Part shown: one piece after another, positions 23,752 through 32,110 of the stretch | Layout: every line of letters begins with the position of its first letter | Numbering within the stretch: position 1 is the first letter of the stretch | NCBI GenBank assembly: GCA_965214295.1 | Contig: OZ243944.1 | Span: 186,001-250,000 of the forward strand | Direction: 5' to 3' | DNA length: 64,000 nt | Origin: JAJDUF01 sp965214295 | Lineage (GTDB): Bacteria > Chloroflexota > UBA11872 > UBA12225 > JAJDUF01 | Notes under the pieces: generated by a model | Database searches by the model: none | What the model was told of the DNA's origin: nothing | The model's input: the letters and a program-made list of their open reading frames with translations, nothing else | Translations under genes and position numbers: made by a program

Positions 23752-24504
23752 TCAGGTGATAGCAAATTTTCGCAGTCTGTTGGTTAGCGCCCGCGACGGG
23801 CGGGTAGTGCTGTACCGCCCACGTTCACGCCAGCTAGGTGAGTCCAGCCACGGCGTTACTTCCCCGGCGATCTTGACTAACTCGTCGTGAGGCACCAGAT
23901 ACCGCATGCCGTTGACTGAGATGTCCAGATGCCAGCCTTGGCCGAGTTTCCTCTTATCAATACCTACGTACTTGACTTTGTGCGGTTCTACGCCAGTGCT
24001 GCTATCCCTGGCTTCCCGCGTTCCGGTGGTCGCCGGAGTAGTAGGCAGAGGTTGGGCAATCGTGGATGGTTGAGCGGCAGCCGACTCACTAGCCTCCGAA
24101 ACGATAAACGGACGCAGTTTGTGGAGCAGCTCCAGCGACGGATTACCGCTGGAGTATAGACCATCCTCCCGCCAGGATTTTGTGTCCAACCACTTCGTAG
24201 TCTTCCCCACGATCTCAACCAATTCATCGTGGGGTGCCAGGCACCAATTTCCGGCAGCCGGAAAGCCGACATACAGGTTCCGGCCTTCATATTTCCTGCT
24301 GATAGTCAAGCGAGCCTTAAGCTGTACTCTCAGGGTTTGCCCTCCGTTCATGTGATCCGCCAGAAAATCGGCCCCCTGCCAGTCATCAGACATCTTGATG
24401 CAGTTGAAGCCGTAGTCGGCAAGAATGGCAGCCAACTTCTGGAAATTGTAGATTTCCTTCTGCCTGGCGTTGAGTTCACTGTAATTGATACGGTGCAGGT
24501 CCAT
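23752..24504 (-). CDS. PD-(D/E)XK nuclease-like protein with duplicated C-terminal module
   Basis: A 250-residue protein. Residues about 1-75 show the pattern of a PD-(D/E)XK fold: a lead helix QKEIYNFQKLAAILADYGF, then WQGADFLA and LRVQLKARLTI, where D and QxK could form the active site. After it, two copies of a module begin CLAPHDELVEIVGKTTKWLD and YLVPHDELVKIAGEVTPWLD, each ending in a WRE-GYS-RLR stretch; a proline/threonine linker separates them. ATG 24504 follows AAAGGTG; a GTG at 24525 is longer. The gene is AT-richer than its neighbours, suggesting acquisition. A defence or restriction role is possible but unproven. Confidence 0.65.
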   Translation of the reverse strand: MDLHRINYSELNARQKEIYNFQKLAAILADYGFNCIKMSDDWQGADFLADHMNGGQTLRVQLKARLTISRKYEGRNLYVGFPAAGNWCLAPHDELVEIVGKTTKWLDTKSWREDGLYSSGNPSLELLHKLRPFIVSEASESAAAQPSTIAQPLPTTPATTGTREARDSSTGVEPHKVKYVGIDKRKLGQGWHLDISVNGMRYLVPHDELVKIAGEVTPWLDSPSWRERGRYSTTRPSRALTNRLRKFAIT

Positions 24505-24525
24505 CGCGATTACACCTTTCGCCAC

Positions 24526-24863
24526 ATGCGCCCCCGGTTGCTCTGCCCGTTAGGCCCAGACCACCGGGTCGAGTATGTCCAGCAGTCCTTTCGCAGTACC
24601 CACACCATGCGCTCGGACTGCCAGTTTTAGCTAAAGACCCATCATTAGTGAAAAATCGTAGAAATTGTCGTGCAAGCCGTCCGTCGCATGAACCACTGGG
24701 CGATCTCCATTTGATCGTCCGCAATCGTCATCCCTAGCGCCTCGGATCATAGAGTATACCGAGTTGCCCTGCTACGCTCTCAATAGCCGCACTAGACTCC
24801 CCCTCTCCAAATGTTGGAGAGGGGCCGGGGGGTGAGGCCCGTCGCCGGGAGTGAGGTATACCC
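24526..24863. other. Intergenic gap with a CTCTCC hairpin repeat
   Basis: No gene seen. The first part is AT-richer like the nuclease gene beside it. A hairpin CCCCCTCTCCAA-ATG-TTGGAGAGGGG with GGCCGGGGGGTGAGG tail lies at 24797-24838. Confidence 0.7.
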
Positions 24864-25748
24864 CTACTCGACGGCGGGGAGCGTTGGCTGCGCTGCCGGT
24901 TCGGGTGTGGGCACGGCAATCGGCGGATGAGGCAGCGGCTCGCCCGGCAGCGGCGGAAAGCCGGCAGCCACCGGCAGAGCTTCACCGGCCGACTGTCCGG
25001 GGGCGTGGGGCTGCACGACTGCACCACCGATCAGCCCGGTCTCGCGCAGCAAGACGCCGCCGAGCACCGGCACGACCGTCTCCGCCGCAAACAGCCCCGT
25101 CGGATGGTCCACCAGCCAGCGTTGCAAGGTCTGGCGCTGAAACCGCTGCACGATGAACGGACCACGATGCCGCGGCTGTGACACCGGCAAGCCGTAGAAG
25201 TTGATCGCGTCGAGCACCGACCACGCCCCGCTGTGGCCGGGCGGTGCCTGGAAGTAGACCGCCCGGATCGCCGGGTCGCGGAGCCAAGCAATCCGCTCGG
25301 CAATCGCATCGTCGAAGGTCGCGGCCTCGCCCTCACGCGGCGCCGGTATATCGTGAACCGCCAGCAGCCAGGGGTCCAGCCCGGCGACCGTCAGTAGCTC
25401 GAACGTATTGGCCAAGCGCGTGCCCTGCTCAGGACACGCCTGTAAGACGACCCGCTGGAACACCTGATAGGCACAGCCGTCGCGGCCGAGGAAGGCGCGG
25501 CTGATCGGATACCCCAGGACCTCAGCACCACCGTACTCGCGGAACAGCGTCCCGAAGAGCGCCGGGCCGGCCGGCGTGTCGTGCCGGTCCCGCACGTCAA
25601 ACCCCTGGCCCACCACGCCGGTCGGCAGCGGCTGCGCCGGGCCTTGGCCGCCCGCCACGACACCGCCCGGCCAGGCCAAGAGCAAGATCAACCCCGGCAA
25701 GATGGCGCCTAGCCCTCCCCGCAACAGCGACCGGCGCCTCATCCGCAT
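24864..25748 (-). CDS. Secreted protein with twin-arginine-like signal
   Basis: A 294-residue exported protein. The N terminus MRMRRRSLLRGGLGAILPGL resembles a Tat signal (RR-x-LLR followed by a hydrophobic core). The mature part contains LFREYGGAEVLGYPISRAF and a later FLGRDGCAYQVFQR, a pattern seen in LGFP-like secreted proteins of Chloroflexota. The C terminus is a proline-rich tail. Longer upstream starts translate through the CTCTCC repeat at 25759-25800, so ATG 25748 (or 25742) is chosen. Function unknown; perhaps cell-surface binding. Confidence 0.75.
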   Translation of the reverse strand: MRMRRRSLLRGGLGAILPGLILLLAWPGGVVAGGQGPAQPLPTGVVGQGFDVRDRHDTPAGPALFGTLFREYGGAEVLGYPISRAFLGRDGCAYQVFQRVVLQACPEQGTRLANTFELLTVAGLDPWLLAVHDIPAPREGEAATFDDAIAERIAWLRDPAIRAVYFQAPPGHSGAWSVLDAINFYGLPVSQPRHRGPFIVQRFQRQTLQRWLVDHPTGLFAAETVVPVLGGVLLRETGLIGGAVVQPHAPGQSAGEALPVAAGFPPLPGEPLPHPPIAVPTPEPAAQPTLPAVE

Positions 25749-25758
25749 CGCTGCACGA

Positions 25759-25800
25759 CTCCCCCTCTCTACATGGTGGAGAGGGGGCCGGGGGGTGAGG
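25759..25800. repeat. CTCTCC hairpin repeat with GGCCGGGGGGTGAGG tail
   Basis: CCCCCTCTCTACATGGTGGAGAGGG plus tail, immediately upstream of the secreted-protein gene. Confidence 0.8.
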
Positions 25801-25972
25801 CATAGTCCGACCGTTAGCTGCATTGAAACGCTGCTGCCCATTTCGTTGTCACATCAAGGAGAGTTGGCCGCTGCTGCCGCCATCCGAGCGATGCTAACGT
25901 TGCCAGCGGTAGATGGCAAGCTGCACCGGCCGCCCGGCTACCGGCGGCAATGGTCGGACGGTACAATCAACT

Positions 25973-27019
25973 ATGTCGCTATGGGATGAGCTAGTCGGCG
26001 CCCTGCCGGAGTCCTGGGACCAGATCAACGTGTCCTGGGATCAATTCAATGCGGTTGACATCACCTTAGTGGTGATTACGGCCCTCCTCACCATCAACGG
26101 TATCCGGCGCGGCTTTGTCGCCTCGATCACCGGTCTCGCGTCGCTCGTCGTGAGCGTGGTGCTGGCCATCCGATTTTACCCGCTGGCTGCCGGCCTCATC
26201 CTCGAGCAGTGGGAGTTGTCGCCGCTGCTTGCGAACGGCGCGGGCTTCCTCGCGGTCCTGATCCTCTCCCAGCTAGTGCTCGCCTTCACGCTGACGACTA
26301 TCGCCGGTATGCTGCGCCCACTGCGCCCCTGGCTGGCGCCCCTGATCGCGGCCGACCACTTGCTCGGCGCGATCCCCGGCTTTGTACTGGGTGTCGCCGT
26401 CGCCGCGCTGCTCCTGACACCGCTCCGCATCCTTCCCCTGCCCAACACCGTCCGGCAGTCGGTCGAGGGGGCGGCCCTCGCCGGCCACCTCACCCGTGCA
26501 ACGGCGGCAGCCCTCCCCCAAATAGAGTCGCTCTTCGGCCGAGCCATCCTCAGCACGATGGCCTTGCGGAGCCAAGGCATTGCCGAGTACGGGGAAACCC
26601 TCCGATCCGATCCATTCCCGCTTTCGGAGCTACAGGTGGACGCGGACGCGGAAGCCCGCCTGCTTGCGCTGGTCAACGCCGCCCGTGTCCGCGAGGCACT
26701 CCCGCCGCTGGTGATGGACCCCGATCTGCGCGCGGTAGCCCGCGCCCACAGCGCCGAGATGTTCCGGCTCAACTACTTCTCGCATCACTCACCCGTCACC
26801 GGCAATCCGGCAGATCGCATCCGCAAGCACAATATCCCCTATCGGGTCGCCGGTGAAAACCTGGCCTACGCACCGACGGCGGACGTGGCGCACGTCGGCC
26901 TGATGAATAGCCCCGACCACCGCCACAATATCCTGGCCACCGAATACGGCAAAGTCGGTATTGGCGTGGTATCGGGCGGCATCTATGGCAAGATGTTCAC
27001 GCAGAACTTCACGAATTAG
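25973..27019 (+). CDS. CvpA-family membrane protein fused to a CAP/SCP domain
   Basis: A 348-residue protein. Residues about 25-165 carry four membrane helices of the CvpA (colicin V production) type, including NGIRRGFVASITGLASLV. Residues about 215-345 form an extracellular CAP/SCP domain with ARAHSAEMFRLNYFSHHSP, AGENLAY and NSPDHRHNIL, including the histidines and glutamate of the CAP cavity. The arrangement puts a CAP domain at the cell surface; similar fusions are known in Gram-positive-like bacteria. ATG 25973 is preceded by TACAAT, so transcripts may be short-leadered. Confidence 0.88.
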   Translation: MSLWDELVGALPESWDQINVSWDQFNAVDITLVVITALLTINGIRRGFVASITGLASLVVSVVLAIRFYPLAAGLILEQWELSPLLANGAGFLAVLILSQLVLAFTLTTIAGMLRPLRPWLAPLIAADHLLGAIPGFVLGVAVAALLLTPLRILPLPNTVRQSVEGAALAGHLTRATAAALPQIESLFGRAILSTMALRSQGIAEYGETLRSDPFPLSELQVDADAEARLLALVNAARVREALPPLVMDPDLRAVARAHSAEMFRLNYFSHHSPVTGNPADRIRKHNIPYRVAGENLAYAPTADVAHVGLMNSPDHRHNILATEYGKVGIGVVSGGIYGKMFTQNFTN

Positions 27020-27233
27020 CGCCGGAGCAGACCACGGACCCCGCACAGTCGGCCTTATTCCTCGATCACCCATGCTTTGACAGACGGCGCGAGAGATTTA
27101 TACTCGACACACTCCCTACTCGCCGGCTGGCCCCGGTCATGGGGGGGCCTTATCTGCCGCCGCTGTCGGCACCGCGCCGGTCCAACGGGCGTCCGAACAG
27201 GATAACGGGGGAACCAAGCAACAGGAGAGCTTG

Positions 27234-28433
27234 ATGGTGATAGCAACTGCGGTGAGATTGGCTACCCGCATGGCCGACCTCGGCACGGAATCGGCCTTTG
27301 AGGTGCTCGCTCGCGCCCGCCAGTTGGAGCGGGAAGGGCATCACATTGTCCACATGGAGATCGGGGAGCCGGATTTCCCTACTCCACAGCACGTCAAGGA
27401 CGCCGCGAACGACGCCCTCGCGGCGAACGAGACCAAGTACGGCCCATCCGCTGGCATCATGCCCTGCCGCGAAGCGGTGGCGGACTATGTGTCCGAGACC
27501 CATGGCGTGCCAGTCGCACCGGAGCAAGTTGTCATCACACCCGGCGCCAAGCCGCCGATCTTCTACGCCACGCTCGCCCTCGTCAACGAGGGCGATGAGG
27601 TACTGCTCCCCGACCCCGGCTTTCCGATCTACGAGTCCGTGGTCGCGTTCGTGGGTGGCCGGCCCATCTCCGTGCCACTCAGCGAAGCCAACGAGTTCCG
27701 GTTTGAGGTCGCGGAGCTGGAACGGCGCATCACCTCGCGGACGAAAATGATTGTCCTCAACTCCCCGCAGAACCCGACCGGCAGCGTCCTCACCGCCGAG
27801 GATGTCACGGGCATCGCGAATCTGGCCCGCGAGCACGATCTCTGGGTCATCAGCGATGAGATCTACTCGCGGCTGCTGTTCGAGGGCGAAGCGCCAAGTA
27901 TCCTGTCCGAACCGGGGATGGCCGAGCGGACGGTGTTGGTGGACGGCTTCTCCAAGGCGTACTCGATGACCGGCTGGCGCTTGGGCTACGGCGTGATGCC
28001 TGAAGAGCTGGCCGTGGCTATGGCCCAGCTTCAGAACAACTGCTCGTCGTGTACCACCACCTTCGTGCAGCATGCCGGTATCGCTGCGCTCCACGGACCG
28101 CAGGACTCGGTAGACGAAATGGTCGCGGCCTTCCAGCGCCGACGCGATCTGGTCGTCGGGCGACTGAATGAAATGCCCGGCGTGTACTGTCTCTCCCCAC
28201 ACGGTGCCTTCTACGTCTTCCCGCGCGTCGAGGTACCGGGCCTCACCAGCAAAGAGATCGCTGACTACCTCCTGGAGCACTCCGGCGTGGCCATCCTCGC
28301 CGGCACCGCGTTCGGCGCTGCCGGGGAGGGCTATCTGCGCCTCTCCATTGCCACGGCCACCGCGCAGCTAGAGGTCGGCCTGGACCGGATCGCGCAAGGG
28401 TTGACCGAGCTACGCGCCGGCCAACGGCTGTAG
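27234..28433 (+). CDS. Class I/II pyridoxal-phosphate aminotransferase
   Basis: A 399-residue aspartate-aminotransferase-fold enzyme. Visible features are GEPDFPTPQHV near residue 39, KYGPSAGIMPCREAV, the NSPQNPTGS loop, SDEIYSRLLFEG, and the PLP lysine in DGFSKAYSMTGWRLGYG with its arginine. It transfers an amino group between an amino acid and a 2-oxo acid; substrate specificity (aspartate, alanine or aromatic) cannot be read. The ATG at 27234 is six nt after AGGAG; a TTG at 27231 overlaps it but is too close to the ribosome site. Confidence 0.93.
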   Translation: MVIATAVRLATRMADLGTESAFEVLARARQLEREGHHIVHMEIGEPDFPTPQHVKDAANDALAANETKYGPSAGIMPCREAVADYVSETHGVPVAPEQVVITPGAKPPIFYATLALVNEGDEVLLPDPGFPIYESVVAFVGGRPISVPLSEANEFRFEVAELERRITSRTKMIVLNSPQNPTGSVLTAEDVTGIANLAREHDLWVISDEIYSRLLFEGEAPSILSEPGMAERTVLVDGFSKAYSMTGWRLGYGVMPEELAVAMAQLQNNCSSCTTTFVQHAGIAALHGPQDSVDEMVAAFQRRRDLVVGRLNEMPGVYCLSPHGAFYVFPRVEVPGLTSKEIADYLLEHSGVAILAGTAFGAAGEGYLRLSIATATAQLEVGLDRIAQGLTELRAGQRL

Positions 28434-28763
28434 GCACGGGACTCATCGTCACCCGCCGGCGGCGGACTCTCCTCTCTCCACTTGTAGTGGAGAGAGTGCC
28501 GGGGGGTGAGGACAGCCGCAGCGCCGTTTGTATGGCGGCTGGCAATGGTGCTAGGATGGAGGTAGGCGGGTCGCGCGTCCGGTGTTCAGGGCCACCTGCC
28601 TGTGACGCACGCCTCTACCAGCTAGTCCGCTTGGTCAGCGACTGACTTTCGCTCGGCGGCGACCGCGCACACGCGCGTAGCTCCGGGGGAGTGGCAGGAC
28701 AACCGCCGCCACTCCCTTGCCGATATGGGCCGGTCCCACCACACGGGGTCAAAGTAGGGAACC
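28434..28763. other. Intergenic gap with a CTCTCC hairpin repeat
   Basis: No gene seen. A hairpin CTCTCTCCACTT-GT-AGTGGAGAGAG with GCCGGGGGGTGAGG tail lies at 28467-28511. The remainder holds the promoter region of the DtxR gene. Confidence 0.7.
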
Positions 28764-29519
28764 ATGGCGACAGCAACGACACCAGGCTCCGCAGACACCA
28801 TCACAGACAAGGCCGCACAGTATTTGGAGGCGATCTACCTGCTGATCTCGGAGGGCCGCCCGGCCATCGCTGCGCGGGTCGCCGAGATCGTCGGGGTCAC
28901 CCCACCGACGGTGCTGGGCACCCTCCGCCGCTTGCAGCAGCAAGGCTTGATCCGCCTGACGCAGCGCAAGGAAATCCGGTTGACCGAGGAGGGACATGCG
29001 TTCGCCGAGCGGCTCATGCGCCGACATCGCTTGATGGAGCGCTTCCTCACCGACGTGCTCGGTTTGGATTGGCGGCAGGCCCACGAGGAGGCCGAGCGCC
29101 TGGAGCACGCCGTATCGTCCGTGCTGGAAGAGCGGCTGGCGGCGGTCCTCGGCGATCCGGCCACCTGCCCCCACGGCAATCCGATCCCCGGTAGCCGGAG
29201 TAACAGCCTGCTCGACCTCTCGCCCCAAGTGCGGCTCAGTGAATGTACCGCCGGTCAAGCGGCGACCGTGATCCGCATCGAAGAAGCGGCCGAGTGGGAC
29301 CTCGACCTCCTGACCTTCCTCGAGCGCCACCAGATCAAGCCGGGCGAGACGCTCGACATTCTCGACGTGGCCGCCTTCAACGACACCATTACCGTCGCCA
29401 GCGCCGACGGAGACGTGGTGCTCGGAAATAAGGCCGCCGAGCGGGTCTGGGTTCACCCCACCACCGTCGCCGCCGAGGACGACAGCGCCGTGCGCGAGCC
29501 GACCGCCGTGGCCGGGTAG
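28764..29519 (+). CDS. DtxR/MntR-family metal-dependent repressor
   Basis: A 251-residue iron- or manganese-responsive regulator. An N-terminal winged helix (YLEAIYLLISEGRPAIAARV) is followed by the recognition helix PPTVLGTLRRLQQQGLI, a dimer and metal domain with HRLMERFLTDVLG and HAVSSVLEERL, CPHGNPIPG carrying conserved Cys and His ligands, and a C-terminal SH3/FeoA-like domain (about residues 165-235). When metal-loaded, the family represses uptake genes. The next gene, SpoIIM-like, is 109 bp downstream on the same strand. A palindromic metal box was not identified. Confidence 0.9.
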   Translation: MATATTPGSADTITDKAAQYLEAIYLLISEGRPAIAARVAEIVGVTPPTVLGTLRRLQQQGLIRLTQRKEIRLTEEGHAFAERLMRRHRLMERFLTDVLGLDWRQAHEEAERLEHAVSSVLEERLAAVLGDPATCPHGNPIPGSRSNSLLDLSPQVRLSECTAGQAATVIRIEEAAEWDLDLLTFLERHQIKPGETLDILDVAAFNDTITVASADGDVVLGNKAAERVWVHPTTVAAEDDSAVREPTAVAG

Positions 29520-29628
29520 CCGATATTATGTCAAATCCGGTGCGGCTCTCGCCGGTGCCCCGCGCACTGCCCACCTCCGGCCAGCGCCACGGGGAGCCGG
29601 GTGCTCCTAGGTCTGCCGGTGCCTCCAC

Positions 29629-30297
29629 ATGAACGCCGCGGGTGGTCCGGTTGATCGGCCGTGGTGGCTACCGGACTATCGCCGGTTGCTGCGGCTGAAC
29701 CGGACATGGATCGCGGCAGCAGCGGCTATCTTCCTCCTCGGCTGCCTCCTGGGGTTCGCCGGTGCCCGTGTCGCGCCGGAGCGGGCGCTCGTAGTCGCGG
29801 AACCGGTCTTCGGTCAGCTCGAAACGCTCGCCGCACAAGTGCTGGCAACCGACAATCCACTCATCCGCTCCGGACTGATCTTCGCAAACAATGCTCGCGC
29901 CTCGGTGCTGACCTTACTGCTCGGCTCCGGCTTCGGACTCGTGCCGTTCGGCGTCCTCCTCACCAACGCCTCCATCATCGGCCTGCTCATCGGTTTCAGC
30001 ACCGGCACGCCGCTCCCGGACCTGCCCGACCTACCGCGCGACCCGGTGTATTTTGCTGCGGCGCTCTTGCCGCACGGGATTATCGAGTTGCCGGCCGTGT
30101 TGGTTACCGCCGCGTGGGGACTCAAGCTCGGTCTAGCACCTTGGCTCCCGTCCGCAGCGGGCGCTCGCGCCGCCGTCTGGCGTACAACCGCCCGTGAAGC
30201 GCTGCAAATTCTCGCGCTGGTGATCGTACTGTTGCCCATCGCCGCAGTGATCGAAGCGAACCTCACGTTGGCCTTGGTGCAGTGGCTACAAGGCTAA
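29629..30297 (+). CDS. SpoIIM-like (stage II sporulation M family) membrane protein
   Basis: A 222-residue membrane protein with about five helices. The conserved core NNARASVLTLLLGSGFGLVPFG and a later AALLPHGIIELPAVLVTAAWG match the SpoIIM/DUF95 family. In Bacillus SpoIIM takes part in the peptidoglycan-remodelling engulfment complex. Family members also occur in non-sporulating bacteria with unknown roles, so sporulation should not be inferred. It follows the DtxR gene on the same strand. The start is ATG 29629. Confidence 0.83.
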   Translation: MNAAGGPVDRPWWLPDYRRLLRLNRTWIAAAAAIFLLGCLLGFAGARVAPERALVVAEPVFGQLETLAAQVLATDNPLIRSGLIFANNARASVLTLLLGSGFGLVPFGVLLTNASIIGLLIGFSTGTPLPDLPDLPRDPVYFAAALLPHGIIELPAVLVTAAWGLKLGLAPWLPSAAGARAAVWRTTAREALQILALVIVLLPIAAVIEANLTLALVQWLQG

Positions 30298-30334
30298 TGC
30301 CTGAGCGGCGACGAGGGACCGGGGTGAGCCGCGA

Positions 30335-30619
30335 CTATATCTGGTACATGCCGCGCTCGAAGCCATCGAGTAGCAGCAGATAGCTGGTGCCGACCACCCC
30401 CTCCTCGGGATTGCGGACCCGCACGCGAACCCGCCTACCAGCGTAGCGAATCAGCACCACGCGGTCGCCGATCTCCTCCAGCACGGCCACCGGGTCGTTG
30501 GGATACCGACAGAGCAGCTCCGGTACCCGCGTGTCCCCCACGTAAATGCGGCCGGCATTCCATTCGGGCAAGTCAGCAACGGCACCCGTCGTAGCGGTGT
30601 CCGGCTCCGTATTCATCAT
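30335..30619 (-). CDS. Small conserved-looking protein, unknown function
   Basis: A 94-residue protein starting at ATGATG (30619-30614) just after GGAGGGG. It opens MMNTEPDTATTGAVADLPEW and contains GRIYVGDTRVPELLCRYPND and a basic GRRVRVRVRNPEEGVV stretch, giving a small beta-rich fold by eye. No family is recognised. A longer frame begins at 30757 but has no ribosome site. It is convergent with the SpoIIM-like gene. Confidence 0.6.
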   Translation of the reverse strand: MMNTEPDTATTGAVADLPEWNAGRIYVGDTRVPELLCRYPNDPVAVLEEIGDRVVLIRYAGRRVRVRVRNPEEGVVGTSYLLLLDGFERGMYQI

Positions 30620-30833
30620 CCCCTCCGTCGCACTCCAACTCGTAGCTCTCAGTTTTCTGCGCCTCTGGCGGTTAAACGATAGCATCCATGCCGATACCTG
30701 CATCGTAAGGACGCAGCCTGTTGAGCCCTTACACGGCGCCTCTTTGCCCTTTACCATGAGGACTAGCCCCGACTATCTGCATGCCGTATAGTGGCGAGCG
30801 GCCGGTGCGCCCGACTACGCGGGGGGACTAGCG

Positions 30834-32006
30834 ATGAACAAGCCAATGAGAGCGAGACCAATTGGACTGTGCTCAGGATTGCTTCTGCTTTGCGCCGTGT
30901 TCTTCCTGGAGCCGCCGGCGACGTGGGCTGCGGACTGCAAGTTTGTCCTCGGTTTCGCCACGCTCAAAGCCATGATTGACGGGGCGGAAGGGCCGGAGAA
31001 GGTCGGGCAATGCCTGGAAAACGAGCACTTCGATCCTAAGCACGGTGATGCCCTCCAGGAGACCACCGGTGGCCTCCTGGTGTGGCGCAAGGCGGACAAC
31101 CGGACAGCCTTCACCGACGGCTATCGCACGTGGATCAACGGCCCCTCCGGCTTACAGGTGCGGTTGAACACCGAGCATTTCGACTGGGAAGCCCCCGCCG
31201 CTCTGACCCTAGAGCAACTTAAGAACGCCGAGTACGAATCCGAATGGCCGACCAGCGGGAAGGCCACGCTGACCGACGGCAGGTACTTCGAGGCCTACGA
31301 GCCGGGATCGGCCAGTGGGGTAACGCTTACCCTGAGCGAGCAGCTTGCTCTTGGCGACCTGAACGGCGACGGTATGGACGATGCTGTCGTCATTCTGTAC
31401 GCCAGTGGTAGCGGCAGTGGCACCTTTCGGTATCTGACTGCCGTCCTCAACGAGCGGGGTCAGCCGCGGCACGTCGCGTCCGTCTTCCTCGGTGATCGCG
31501 TCAGGATCGAGGCGCTGGATATCCTGTACGGCCGGATTATTGTGCAAATGATTGCTCACGGGCCGGACGACGGGCTTTGTTGTCCGACTCAGGAGGTGAC
31601 TCGCGCGTTTCAGCTAGCCGGCGATACCCTGGAGGTGGCCCCATCAATTGTGGACGTGCTATGGCACTGGGAACGCTTCGAAGACACGCGCGGTCCGTCT
31701 TGGGATATCACCGTAGCCGATCCGCAAAAGTACACGCTGCGGCTGCTGCCCGACGGCACCTTCCAGGTGAAAGCCGATTGCAACACCGGTAGCGGGGCGT
31801 ACACGGTTGCCGGCAGTAGCATTACCCTGGAGGTGCAGATACTTACCCGGGCCGCGTGCCCACCGGAGTCGCGCTCCAACACCTTCCTGACCCGGCTCGG
31901 TGAGGTAGTGACCTACGTCCTACACGAGGGCAAGCTGTTCCTGAACCTGAAAATTGACGGCGGCAATATGGTCTTCGCCAAGGCCGGGTCTGTGCCGCAG
32001 TCCTGA
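30834..32006 (+). CDS. Secreted protein with FG-GAP-like segment and META domain
   Basis: A 390-residue exported protein. A signal peptide (LCSGLLLLCAVFFLEPPATW, cleavage near AWAA-D) leads it. The middle contains LGDLNGDGMDDAVVI, an FG-GAP or EF-like calcium-binding repeat. The C-terminal third is a META/HslJ-type domain: DITVADPQKYTLRLLPDGTF and KADCNTGSGAYTVAGSSIT with the pattern W-x-L, C-N, G-Y and a conserved Cys pair. Function unknown; META domains are often envelope or lipoprotein-like. ATG 30834 has weak ribosome support. Confidence 0.8.
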   Translation: MNKPMRARPIGLCSGLLLLCAVFFLEPPATWAADCKFVLGFATLKAMIDGAEGPEKVGQCLENEHFDPKHGDALQETTGGLLVWRKADNRTAFTDGYRTWINGPSGLQVRLNTEHFDWEAPAALTLEQLKNAEYESEWPTSGKATLTDGRYFEAYEPGSASGVTLTLSEQLALGDLNGDGMDDAVVILYASGSGSGTFRYLTAVLNERGQPRHVASVFLGDRVRIEALDILYGRIIVQMIAHGPDDGLCCPTQEVTRAFQLAGDTLEVAPSIVDVLWHWERFEDTRGPSWDITVADPQKYTLRLLPDGTFQVKADCNTGSGAYTVAGSSITLEVQILTRAACPPESRSNTFLTRLGEVVTYVLHEGKLFLNLKIDGGNMVFAKAGSVPQS

Positions 32007-32070
32007 TCGTCCGCCAAGCCCGGACCAGCCACCATCATCGGCAGTGCCCGGAGGCGGCGCCCGGCGCAGG

Positions 32071-32076
32071 TATACT
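32071..32076 (+). promoter_or_regulatory. Candidate -10 element TATACT upstream of the sulfatase
   Basis: TATACT lies 35 bp before the ATG of the choline-sulfatase-like gene; -35 matches are poor. Confidence 0.35.
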
Positions 32077-32110
32077 GAGCCAGCCTGCTCGCTGGGAGGT
32101 ATACGCGCCC

